This document shows positions 56,590 to 64,000 of a stretch of 64,000 nucleotides of DNA, in pieces. The stretch is taken from assembly GCF_006016075.1 (NCBI RefSeq), contig NZ_CP040093.1, positions 2,831,501-2,895,500 on the forward strand, given 5' to 3'. Both the position numbers and the translations under genes were made by a program. Numbering within the stretch: position 1 is the stretch's first letter; each line of letters starts with the position of its first letter. Under the pieces are notes generated by a model. It saw only the letters and a program-made list of their open reading frames with translations. It was not told where the DNA came from and searched no databases. The stretch comes from Caloramator sp. E03. GTDB lineage: Bacteria > Bacillota > Clostridia > Clostridiales > Caloramatoraceae.

Positions 56590-56978
56590 TGGCAAGGGTA
56601 TGTTTAGACTATGGGCATGGTGGAGAAGATAGTGGAGCAGTATATAAAGGAAGATTTGAAAAGGATGATAATTTAGAACTTAGTTTAAAGGTTGCAGAAG
56701 AATTAAGAAGGCACGGGGTTATTGTAGGTGAAACAAGAACTGCAGATACAACTTTAAGTTTAAAGGATAGAACATTGTTTGCAAATAAAGGAAATTTTAA
56801 CTACTTTATATCCTTTCATAGAAACGCCTATATGCCAGAAAAAACAAATGGTGCTGAAACGTATGTATATATAATAGGTAGAGAAAAATCAAAAGAATTG
56901 GCAAAAAAGATTCAAACCTCCCTTGTAGGCTTAGGTTTTGCAGATAGAAGAAACACATCCAGCAATAATCGATTTTGA
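56589..56978 (+). pseudogene. Phage N-acetylmuramoyl-L-alanine amidase, truncated
   Basis: Amidase_3 domain start: CLDYGHGGEDSGA (zinc His), KDDNLELSLKVAEEL and FISFHRNAY (zinc His). Homology runs to about GLGFADR near 56945; the last 12 residues come from another frame of recombinase DNA. The C-terminal catalytic Glu region and any wall-binding domain are lost. The start overlaps the holin stop, the normal lysis cassette order. Confidence 0.85.
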
Positions 56979-57435
56979 AACATTTCAAAAGGCACAAGAG
57001 ATTTTAAATAAAGGACGTGATAAATACTCATCAAAAGGCGAAGTTTCAAATCATATATTCCAAAGGAAAATAACATGCGGCATATGCGGTAAAAAGTATA
57101 GAAGAAAAAGAAGTAAAGATAAGTTTATATGGCACTGCTCTACCTATTTAAAATATGGAAAGGATGCTTGTTCATCAAAGCAGGTTCCTGAGGAAATATT
57201 AATCACAGCTTGCGAAGAAGTTTTAGGAACGAATGGATTTACCAAAGAAGAATTTGAAAACAAGATAAAGGAAATACAGGTGATAGATAAAGGGATAATT
57301 AACTTCATATTAAAAGATGGAAGGACAGTTAAAAAAGAATGGAGTTATAGACCACGAAGTGAAAGTTGGAGTGATGAAGCAAGGCAAAGGGCAAGAGAAA
57401 AAAGTCTTAAAAGATTAGAAGGGAGGAAAAACTAA
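56944..57435 (+). pseudogene. Large serine recombinase, C-terminal fragment
   Basis: The frame opens with IEETHPAIIDFETFQKAQEIL, which is internal to the recombinase domain of large serine recombinases (compare NSHPAIISPEVFDMVQ in the next gene). The zinc ribbon follows: ITCGICGKKYRRKRSKDKF and WHCSTYLKYGKDACSS. The N-terminal catalytic domain is absent, so the piece cannot recombine DNA. It joins the amidase fragment at about 56945. Its stop overlaps the ATG of the intact recombinase (TAATG). Confidence 0.85.
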
Positions 57436-59018
57436 TGGCAAGAGCCGTAACTGTAATACCAGCAACAGCGAATAATGTTTCTCCAATTACAAAGACAAAA
57501 GTAAATAGAAAAAGAGTAGCTGCTTACGCAAGAGTTTCAACCGATAATGAAGAACAGCTTCAAAGCTTTGAGGCACAGATGGACTACTATACAAGACATA
57601 TTAAATCAAACCCTGATTGGATATTTGTAAATGTCTATACAGATGAAGGTATATCAGCAACAAGCACAAAAAAGAGAGATGGATTTAATAGAATGATTGA
57701 AGATGCCTTAAGGGGCAAGATAGACCTTATAATTACAAAGTCCGTTAGCAGATTTGCAAGAAATACAGTAGATACACTAACAACAGTTAGAAAACTTAAA
57801 GAAAAAGGTGTAGAGGTATATTTTGAAAAGGAAAATATCTATACAATGGACAGCAAAGGAGAGCTTTTAATTACAATAATGAGTTCATTGGCTCAAGAAG
57901 AATCAAGGTCAATAAGTGAAAACGTAACTTGGGGACAGAGAAAAAGGTTTGCAGATGGTAGGTTTAGCTTGCCATATAAAAATTTTTTAGGATACACAAA
58001 GGGAGAAGATGGCTATCCTAAAATAGTTGAGGAAGAAGCTAAGATTGTAAGGCTTATATATAGAATGTTTTTAGACGGAAAAACTGCACTTAGCATAGCA
58101 AAGTATTTAACAGAAAACAAAGTTCCAACACCAGCAGGTAAAGGGGTATGGCATCAAAGCACAGTATTAAGTATTCTTCAAAATGAAAAATATAAAGGCG
58201 ATGCAGTGCTTCAAAAGAAGTTTACAGTAGACTTTCTTACAAAGAAGATAAAGAGAAACGAAGGGGAAGTTCCACAATATTATGTAGAAAATAGCCACCC
58301 TGCAATTATCTCACCTGAAGTATTTGATATGGTGCAGATGGAGATAAAAAATAGAAAAGGTGCAAGAGGGTATAAGACAGGTAGAAACTATTTTTCAGGG
58401 AAGATTATATGCGGTGATTGTGGAAGTTTTTACGGCAGAAAGGTTTGGCATTCTAATGATAAGTATAGGAAGGTTATCTGGCAGTGCAATTCTAAGTATA
58501 AGAATGAGGAAAAGTGCAAGACACCATTTATAAATGAAGAAGATTTAAAGAAGGCATTTGTTGAGGTGTTTAATGGGGTTATAAATAATAAGGAAGAAAT
58601 ATTAAGAGGGTATGAGGAAGTTGTAAAGGAAATTGTTGATGTTAAAGATTTGGATGAAAAAATATGTGAACTTGAAAATGAAGCAAAAGAAATTTTAGAT
58701 GAAATAAATAGGTGTATTCGTGATAACGCAACCAAAGCACAGGACCAAGAGGAATATATGACAAGATACAACGCTTTAGTTGAAAGGTATGAAAATATTA
58801 GAAAGTCAATTGAAGATGTTGAAAATGATAGATTTAAAAGGCTTGTAAAGAAGGATAGGATAGAGGAATTTATGAATGTTTTAAGAGATAGGGATGGGCT
58901 AATAAATGAGTTTGATGGAGAGCTTTGGAATATGGTTATTGAGGTAGTTAAGGTTTATGAAGGTGGTAAGATGGTGTTTGTGTTTAAAGATGGGGTGGAG
59001 GTGGAGTGGGGGATGTGA
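57435..59018 (+). CDS. Large serine recombinase (phage integrase)
   Basis: 527 residues. Catalytic resolvase domain with the nucleophile S35 in AAYARVSTDNEEQLQSF, then DEGISATSTKKRDGFNRMIEDA and ITKSVSRFARNTVDTL. Recombinase domain (GYTKGEDGYPKIVEEEAKIVRLIYRMFLDGKT), zinc ribbon (IICGDCGSFYGRKVW, IWQCNSKY), and C-terminal coiled coil (LDEKICELENEAKEILDEINR). It would integrate and excise the element. Intact, last gene of the prophage remnant; I could not identify its attachment site. Confidence 0.93.
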   Translation: MARAVTVIPATANNVSPITKTKVNRKRVAAYARVSTDNEEQLQSFEAQMDYYTRHIKSNPDWIFVNVYTDEGISATSTKKRDGFNRMIEDALRGKIDLIITKSVSRFARNTVDTLTTVRKLKEKGVEVYFEKENIYTMDSKGELLITIMSSLAQEESRSISENVTWGQRKRFADGRFSLPYKNFLGYTKGEDGYPKIVEEEAKIVRLIYRMFLDGKTALSIAKYLTENKVPTPAGKGVWHQSTVLSILQNEKYKGDAVLQKKFTVDFLTKKIKRNEGEVPQYYVENSHPAIISPEVFDMVQMEIKNRKGARGYKTGRNYFSGKIICGDCGSFYGRKVWHSNDKYRKVIWQCNSKYKNEEKCKTPFINEEDLKKAFVEVFNGVINNKEEILRGYEEVVKEIVDVKDLDEKICELENEAKEILDEINRCIRDNATKAQDQEEYMTRYNALVERYENIRKSIEDVENDRFKRLVKKDRIEEFMNVLRDRDGLINEFDGELWNMVIEVVKVYEGGKMVFVFKDGVEVEWGM

Positions 59019-59435
59019 ATAAACAAAAGAACAGAGTTTTAATTTTGATAATTTTATGACAACTCTTATTGAAAATATTTACAAAATGTCAAAGAAGTTC
59101 TAATATCTATATTAGAAACATGTACAATATTAATTAAGAATTTAAGATTAATTTTGGAAATTGGTTTATGGTTGCTCTTATAAACAAATATATAGTTTAA
59201 AGTATCTTTTATTTTAAAATTTACATTTAACGATTAAATATTTTTCTTACCAAAGCGGTAGAGATTTTGATTATGACATCTAGGATATGAAATTATATTC
59301 AATAATTTGCACATAATTTCATCTCTCTTTCGGAGGTATTTTGTTTTTTGCTATATATAAGATAAATCAAAGGTGAGATGAAATTTAAATATCATATAAC
59401 TTAACAAAACTATATGAATTAAAAGGGGGATTAAT
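59019..59435. other. 417-base intergenic region with an inverted repeat
   Basis: No gene. ATGAAATTAT (59287-59296) and ATAATTTCAT (59313-59322) form a 10-bp perfect inverted repeat with a 16-base spacer, and GATGAAATTT recurs near 59379. It could be an operator for the regulator that follows or an attachment-site remnant. I see no tmRNA-like end sequence here. Confidence 0.5.
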
Positions 59436-61514
59436 ATGATCTTAGAAAAAACCATTACAATAAATTATCATAAAGGAATTCATACAAGAATAGCTGCTAT
59501 GGTGGTTAAGAAAGTTAATAATATTAAAAAGGAATATAAAAATACTGAAATATATATAACAAAAAATGATAAAACAGTTCCGTTATCTAGTATGATATTA
59601 GTAGTTGGATTAAAAATTAAAAAAGGTGATAGTGTTACTATAAAGGTATCAAGCGAATCAGAAAATATCAGTGATATTTTAGGTGAAGTTTGTGATTATT
59701 TAACACAATCTGATTTTTATGAAGATGATGAAGAGGATGAGGTAGATAAGATTATTAACAAAGATGCTCTAACTTTAGAACAAATTTTTAACAGCATGGC
59801 CAATGCGGTTATATCAATTAATAATGAAGGAAAGATAACTTTAGTAAATATAGCTATGCTTAAAATTTTAAATAAGTCTATTGTGGAGGTTTTAGATGCA
59901 AATATAGATGATGTTATACCTAATTCAATATTACATATATTTAGCCTAAGTAAAAGACCACGTTTAGGGATTAAAACTAAAATAAATGGTATATCATTAT
60001 TGGGAAATTATACGCCAATTATTATAGATAATGAATTTAATGGAGTATTAGCTGTTTTTGAAGATATATCAAGAATTGAAAAAATAACTGATGAATTGAT
60101 TGAGGTCAGACAATTAAAAGAGGAATTACAGGTAATTCTAGATACTGTACAAGACGGAATTTGTGTAATTGACTCTACAGGTGTTATTCAATATGTTAAT
60201 GATGCATATTTATATATTGTTAAAGAAAATAGAAAAGATATTGTAGGTAAAAATATTAAAGAAATTTCTAAAAAAGGTATACGAGCTAAAGTTTTAGAAA
60301 CTGGGGAAAGTGCTATAGGAGAGATTATTAAAAAGAAAAATGGCACAACCATAATAGCTAATGTTACTCCTATAAAAATAAATGGAGAAATATATGGAGT
60401 TGTTTCTGTTATAAAGGATGTAACAGAAATAAATAGTTTATATGAAAAATTAATGATGTATGATGAAAAAAATAAATATTTAGAGGAGGAATTATTAAGG
60501 TATAGAAAACCCAATAGTGCATTTGATAACTTTAAAGGATATAGTAGTAAGACCCTAGAGGTTATAAAAATGGCTGAAAAAGCTGCAAGAACAAACTTTA
60601 ATGTCTTGATTTTAGGGGAAAGTGGTACAGGTAAAGAACTTATAGCAGAAGGAATTCATTATGCTAGTGACAGAGGTAAGGGACCTTTTATTAGAGTTAA
60701 TTGTGCTGCAATTCCAGAAAACTTGATTGAAAGTGAATTGTTTGGTTATGAAAAGGGCGCCTTTACAGGTGCTTTAAATAGAAAATATGGTAAATTTGAA
60801 TTAGCTAATGGAGGAACAATATTTTTAGATGAAATAGGAGAGCTTAATATAAATGTACAAGCGAAAATACTTAGAGCAATTCAATATAAGGAAATTCAAC
60901 GTGTTGGTGGAGAAGAACTAATTAAGGTTGATGTGAGAATTGTTGCAGCAACACATAGAGATTTAGAAGAAATGATAAGACAAAATACTTTTAGAGAAGA
61001 TTTGTATTATAGGTTAAATGTAATTCCAATTACTATTCCTTCACTTAGAGATAGAAAAGAGGATATTCCGTATTTAGTTGAACATTTTATTAATAAACAT
61101 AAAGGTAATTTTAACATAAGTGGAATAGATAAAAAGGTTATTGAAATATTATCAAGTTATAGTTGGCCTGGGAATGTTAGAGAACTAGAAAATGTTATAG
61201 AAAGAATATTGGCTATGATTGATGATAGAAAGTTTATTACAGAAGAATTGTTACCATTATACATAAAAAAAGGTGATTATAAAAATATAAATAAAGTAGA
61301 AAAGAAAGAAAAAGAAGGAGAAATTATAAAAATACTTATAGAAGAAGATATTTTAACTTGGAAGGAATATGAAAAGATAATAATTGAAAGGGCTCTAAAA
61401 AAATATGGAAGTTATAACGCAGCTGCAAAGGCTTTAGGATTAACACATAGAACTGTATCACTCAAAGCTAAGGAATATGGTATTGAAAAACTTGTGACAT
61501 GGAGGAAAAATTGA
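59436..61514 (+). CDS. Sigma-54-dependent activator with N-terminal HPr domain and two PAS domains
   Basis: 692 residues. 1-90: HPr-like domain with His16 in [11 protein letters not shown] at the phosphorylation position of HPr (GLHARPA) and Ser52 at the regulatory Ser46 position. About 112-220 and 230-345: PAS domains. About 370-600: AAA+ sigma-54 domain with Walker A GESGTGKE near 393, GAFTGA near 441 and [10 protein letters not shown]-terminal Fis-type HTH ([23 protein letters not shown]). It most likely activates the glpF-dhaK genes from the -24/-12 promoter downstream, sensing the phosphotransferase state through its HPr domain. That control logic is inferred. Confidence 0.92.
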   Translation: MILEKTITINYHKGIHTRIAAMVVKKVNNIKKEYKNTEIYITKNDKTVPLSSMILVVGLKIKKGDSVTIKVSSESENISDILGEVCDYLTQSDFYEDDEEDEVDKIINKDALTLEQIFNSMANAVISINNEGKITLVNIAMLKILNKSIVEVLDANIDDVIPNSILHIFSLSKRPRLGIKTKINGISLLGNYTPIIIDNEFNGVLAVFEDISRIEKITDELIEVRQLKEELQVILDTVQDGICVIDSTGVIQYVNDAYLYIVKENRKDIVGKNIKEISKKGIRAKVLETGESAIGEIIKKKNGTTIIANVTPIKINGEIYGVVSVIKDVTEINSLYEKLMMYDEKNKYLEEELLRYRKPNSAFDNFKGYSSKTLEVIKMAEKAARTNFNVLILGESGTGKELIAEGIHYASDRGKGPFIRVNCAAIPENLIESELFGYEKGAFTGALNRKYGKFELANGGTIFLDEIGELNINVQAKILRAIQYKEIQRVGGEELIKVDVRIVAATHRDLEEMIRQNTFREDLYYRLNVIPITIPSLRDRKEDIPYLVEHFINKHKGNFNISGIDKKVIEILSSYSWPGNVRELENVIERILAMIDDRKFITEELLPLYIKKGDYKNINKVEKKEKEGEIIKILIEEDILTWKEYEKIIIERALKKYGSYNAAAKALGLTHRTVSLKAKEYGIEKLVTWRKN

Positions 61515-61527
61515 TAAAAATTAATCA

Positions 61528-61567
61528 CATTGATAAAAAATATCAAAATAATAACAAAATATCAATG
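61528..61567 (+). promoter_or_regulatory. Candidate upstream activator sites
   Basis: CATTGATA (61528-61535) and TATCAATG (61560-61567) are a perfect 8-bp inverted repeat. A further TATCAA (61541-61546) gives the closer pair TTGATA-N5-TATCAA. They lie about 30-65 bases before the -24 element. Confidence 0.6.
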
Positions 61568-61593
61568 CGTATTAAATAAAATAGCATTAATTG

Positions 61594-61610
61594 TTGGCAT
61601 AGGACTTGCT
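61594..61610 (+). promoter_or_regulatory. Sigma-54 (-24/-12) promoter of glpF-dhaK
   Basis: TTGGCATAGGACTTGCT: the GG (61596-61597) and GC (61608-61609) have the exact 10-base spacing required. TTGGCA and TTGCT match the consensus. Start expected near 61621, 26 bases before the glpF ATG. Confidence 0.88.
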
Positions 61611-61646
61611 TTATTAATTACAAAAATATTTTAGGAGGTATGGGTT

Positions 61647-62351
61647 ATGTCAACATTTATTGCTGAACTAATCGGGACTTTATTATTAGTATTGCTAGGA
61701 GATGGGGTAGTAGCTAATGTTGTTTTAGGAAAAAGTAAAGCACAAAACTCAGGCTGGATGGTTATTACAACAGGATGGGCTTTTGCTGTGGTTATCCCTG
61801 TATATGTTGTTGGAAGAATAAGTGGAGCACATTTAAACCCAGCAGTAACAATAGGACTGGCTTCTGTTGGTAAATTTCCTTGGGCAGATGTTCCAACGTA
61901 TATAGCTGCTCAATTTATAGGGGCATTTTTAGGAGCAGTACTTTTGTTCATTCACTTTAGACCTCATTTTAAAGCAACAGATGATAAGGGATTAAAATTA
62001 GCTGCTTTTTCAACTGGACCTGCTGTAAGAGATACTTTATCAAATTTGTTAAGTGAAATTATTGGTACCTTTGTATTGGTATTTGGCATTTTAGCTATTA
62101 CATCAAATGAAATTGCTGCTGGATTTGCACCATTTGCAATTGGTGTTTTAGTATGGGCAATAGGTTTATCTTTAGGGGGAACAACAGGTTATGCAATAAA
62201 TCCTGCTAGAGACTTAGCTCCAAGAATAGCACATGCAATATTACCAATACCAGAAAAGGGAGATTCAAATTGGGGATATGCATGGATTCCAGTTGTAGGG
62301 CCAATTATTGGCGGTATCTTAGGAGCAATGTTGTTTACTATTTTATTTTAA
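61647..62351 (+). CDS. glpF: Glycerol uptake facilitator (aquaglyceroporin)
   Basis: 234 residues with six transmembrane helices and the two NPA loops: AHLNPAVTIG (NPA 64-66) and AINPARDLAPR (NPA 185-187). The Asp after NPAR is typical of glycerol channels rather than strict water channels. It lets glycerol, and possibly dihydroxyacetone, diffuse in. It is the first gene after the sigma-54 promoter and precedes dhaK. Confidence 0.93.
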   Translation: MSTFIAELIGTLLLVLLGDGVVANVVLGKSKAQNSGWMVITTGWAFAVVIPVYVVGRISGAHLNPAVTIGLASVGKFPWADVPTYIAAQFIGAFLGAVLLFIHFRPHFKATDDKGLKLAAFSTGPAVRDTLSNLLSEIIGTFVLVFGILAITSNEIAAGFAPFAIGVLVWAIGLSLGGTTGYAINPARDLAPRIAHAILPIPEKGDSNWGYAWIPVVGPIIGGILGAMLFTILF

Positions 62352-62385
62352 TTAAATAAAAAGATTTTAGAGGGAGGATAAAGAC

Positions 62386-63381
62386 ATGAAAAAAATAATA
62401 AATAATCCCAATTTAGTAGTTGATGAAATGATACAAGGCTTAGTAAAAGCACATCCTGAATACCTAAGAAAATTAGATGATTTCAATGTAGTGGTTAGAA
62501 AAGAATCACCAATTAAGAAAGTTGCTTTAATTAGTGGTGGTGGAAGTGGTCATGAGCCTGCACATGCAGGGTTTGTTGGTAAAGGAATGTTAGATGGGGC
62601 AGTGTTAGGAGCTGTATTTACATCACCTACACCAGACCAAGTTTACGAAGCTATAAAAGCTGTAGATGGGGGAGAAGGAGTATTACTTGTAATTAAAAAT
62701 TATACAGGAGATGTTATGAATTTTGAAATGGCAAAGGAAATGGCTGAAATGGAAGGGATTAAAGTAGAGAGTGTTGTTGTTAATGATGATGTTGCTGTTG
62801 AAAATAGTTTATATACAGCAGGAAGAAGAGGTATTGCTGGAACTGTTTTTGTTCATAAAATAGCAGGTGCAATGGCAGAAAAGGGTGCTTCGCTTGAAGA
62901 GGTAAAAAGAGTTGCTCAAAAAACTATTGATAATGTAAGAAGTATGGGAATGGCACTTACACCATGTACAGTACCGGCTGCAGGTAAACCAAATTTTACA
63001 TTATCAGAAAATGAAATGGAAATAGGTATGGGAATTCATGGAGAGCCAGGTACACATAGAGAAACTATTAAACCTGCTAATGAGATTGTTGAGCATTTGT
63101 TAAATATAATATTAAATGATATGCCGTTAAATAATGGCGATGAAGTTGCAATTATGATAAATGGATTATCAGGGACACCATTAATGGAATTGTATATTGT
63201 AAATAATAAAGTAAACGATATTTTAAAATCATTAGGCGTTAATGTTTATAAAACTTTTGTTGGAGAGTTTATGACTTCTCTTGAAATGGCCGGTTTTTCA
63301 ATAACAGTTTTAAAACTTGATAATGAATTAAAGGAATTATTAGATAAAGAGGCAGATACAGCGGCGTTTAAAGTTTTATAA
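62386..63381 (+). CDS. dhaK: Dihydroxyacetone kinase, substrate-binding subunit DhaK
   Basis: 331 residues. [17 protein letters not shown] (50-65) and His218 in [10 protein letters not shown], the residue that binds dihydroxyacetone covalently as a hemiaminal, are present. [13 protein letters not shown] and [10 protein letters not shown] also match. Together with DhaL and the phosphotransferase subunit DhaM it phosphorylates dihydroxyacetone with PEP. dhaL follows directly. Confidence 0.96.
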   Translation: MKKIINNPNLVVDEMIQGLVKAHPEYLRKLDDFNVVVRKESPIKKVALISGGGSGHEPAHAGFVGKGMLDGAVLGAVFTSPTPDQVYEAIKAVDGGEGVLLVIKNYTGDVMNFEMAKEMAEMEGIKVESVVVNDDVAVENSLYTAGRRGIAGTVFVHKIAGAMAEKGASLEEVKRVAQKTIDNVRSMGMALTPCTVPAAGKPNFTLSENEMEIGMGIHGEPGTHRETIKPANEIVEHLLNIILNDMPLNNGDEVAIMINGLSGTPLMELYIVNNKVNDILKSLGVNVYKTFVGEFMTSLEMAGFSITVLKLDNELKELLDKEADTAAFKVL

Positions 63382-63395
63382 AGGAGAATATGGCA

Positions 63396-64000
63396 ATGGC
63401 TATAAATGGATTTCAAATAAAGGATATAATTTATAAAATTACTGACGTTATTGAAGAAAATAAGATGTACTTGACTGAATTAGATGCAACAATTGGAGAT
63501 GGAGATCACGGGCTTAATATGAGTAAAGGTTTTCAAACAGTTAAGGAAAAAATAAAAGATGATGAATGCAAGAATATAGGTGATATGCTTAAAAAGGTGA
63601 GTATGGCATTAATATCAAATGTTGGTGGTGCATCAGGTCCATTATATGGAACTGCTTTTTTAAAAGCAAGTAGTGTTGTTATGAATAAAGCAGAAATAGA
63701 AGTTAAAGATTTTGCAAAAATGCTAGAAGAGGCAATAAATGGTATTAAAGCAAGAGGGAAGGCAACTATTGGCGAAAAAACTATGGTTGATACAATAGAA
63801 CCAGCACTAAATGGATTAAAGGAAGCCATAGAAAATAATTTAACTCCTCTAGAGTGTTTAGAAAAAATGCATGATGCTGCATTGAGGGGAAAGGATTCAA
63901 CGAAAGAAATGATAGCAACAAAGGGAAGAGCAAGTTATTTAGGAGAAAGAAGCAAAGGACATTTAGATGCAGGTGCAGTATCTAGTTATTTGATTTTAAA
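63396..64000 (+). CDS. dhaL: Dihydroxyacetone kinase, ADP-binding subunit DhaL (partial, runs off window)
   Basis: 201 codons visible. LDATIGDGDHGLNMSKGF holds the Asp residues that bind Mg-ADP. SNVGGASGPLYGTAF, TMVDTIEPA, and RGKDSTKEMIATKGRASYLGERSKGHLDAGA are conserved DhaL blocks. The bound ADP is rephosphorylated by DhaM and passes phosphate to dihydroxyacetone on DhaK. AAGGAG overlaps the dhaK stop; ATG 63396 (9 bases away) or ATG 63390 could be the start. dhaM presumably lies beyond the window. Confidence 0.94.
   Translation, partial: MAINGFQIKDIIYKITDVIEENKMYLTELDATIGDGDHGLNMSKGFQTVKEKIKDDECKNIGDMLKKVSMALISNVGGASGPLYGTAFLKASSVVMNKAEIEVKDFAKMLEEAINGIKARGKATIGEKTMVDTIEPALNGLKEAIENNLTPLECLEKMHDAALRGKDSTKEMIATKGRASYLGERSKGHLDAGAVSSYLIL

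Overview
The window is AT-rich DNA from an anaerobic, endospore-forming Firmicute of class Clostridia. The evidence is a spore cortex hydrolase, a spore photoproduct lyase, a selenoprotein glycine reductase operon, T-box, TPP and glycine riboswitches, and a tmRNA tag of clostridial type. The gene content would suit a Clostridiaceae/Caloramator-like genus, but I cannot fix the genus from sequence alone.

Layout. 1-5.3 kb: a partial phosphatidylserine decarboxylase, two DedA/TVP38-type membrane proteins, a CBS-pair protein, a lipid kinase and a YgiQ radical SAM protein. 5.4-21.1 kb: housekeeping and spore genes: sleB, a T-box-controlled cysK-cysE pair, queG, plsC, kbl, nth, a VanW/G5 wall protein, tRNA-Leu(CAG), TPP-riboswitch-controlled thiT, an spl-like gene, a SPASM radical SAM protein, trmL and degV. 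21.2-29.2 kb: a complete glycine reductase operon (glycine riboswitch, grdX-trxB-trxA-grdE-grdA-grdB-grdC-grdD). Two of its genes are read through UGA as selenocysteine. 29.4-34.2 kb: a nucleoside-type BMP ABC importer. 34.3 kb: rpoN. 35.6-42.9 kb: the glycolytic operon cggR-gap-pgk-tpiA-gpmI-eno behind a promoter and a GGGACA operator array. 43-48.5 kb: secG, hppA, rnr, smpB, ssrA.

48.5-59 kb is an accessory island downstream of ssrA. It begins with a SEC-C gene flanked by two 54-bp imperfect repeats. A decayed HK97-type prophage follows: portal C-terminus, protease, capsid, connectors, major tail protein, frameshifted holin, truncated amidase, one truncated and one intact large serine recombinase. 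Between the major tail gene and the lysis remnants sits a complete, self-contained type III toxin-antitoxin locus of the ToxIN/AbiQ kind. It has its own promoter, three 38-40-nt RNA repeats that each fold as an H-type pseudoknot with a compensatory change, an intrinsic terminator and a ToxN-like endoRNase gene. This is the most interesting system in the window.

59.4-64 kb: a sigma-54 activator carrying an N-terminal HPr domain, a well-matched -24/-12 promoter with inverted repeats upstream, then glpF, dhaK and a partial dhaL (glycerol/dihydroxyacetone uptake and PEP-dependent phosphorylation). The rpoN gene in the same window supplies the matching sigma factor.
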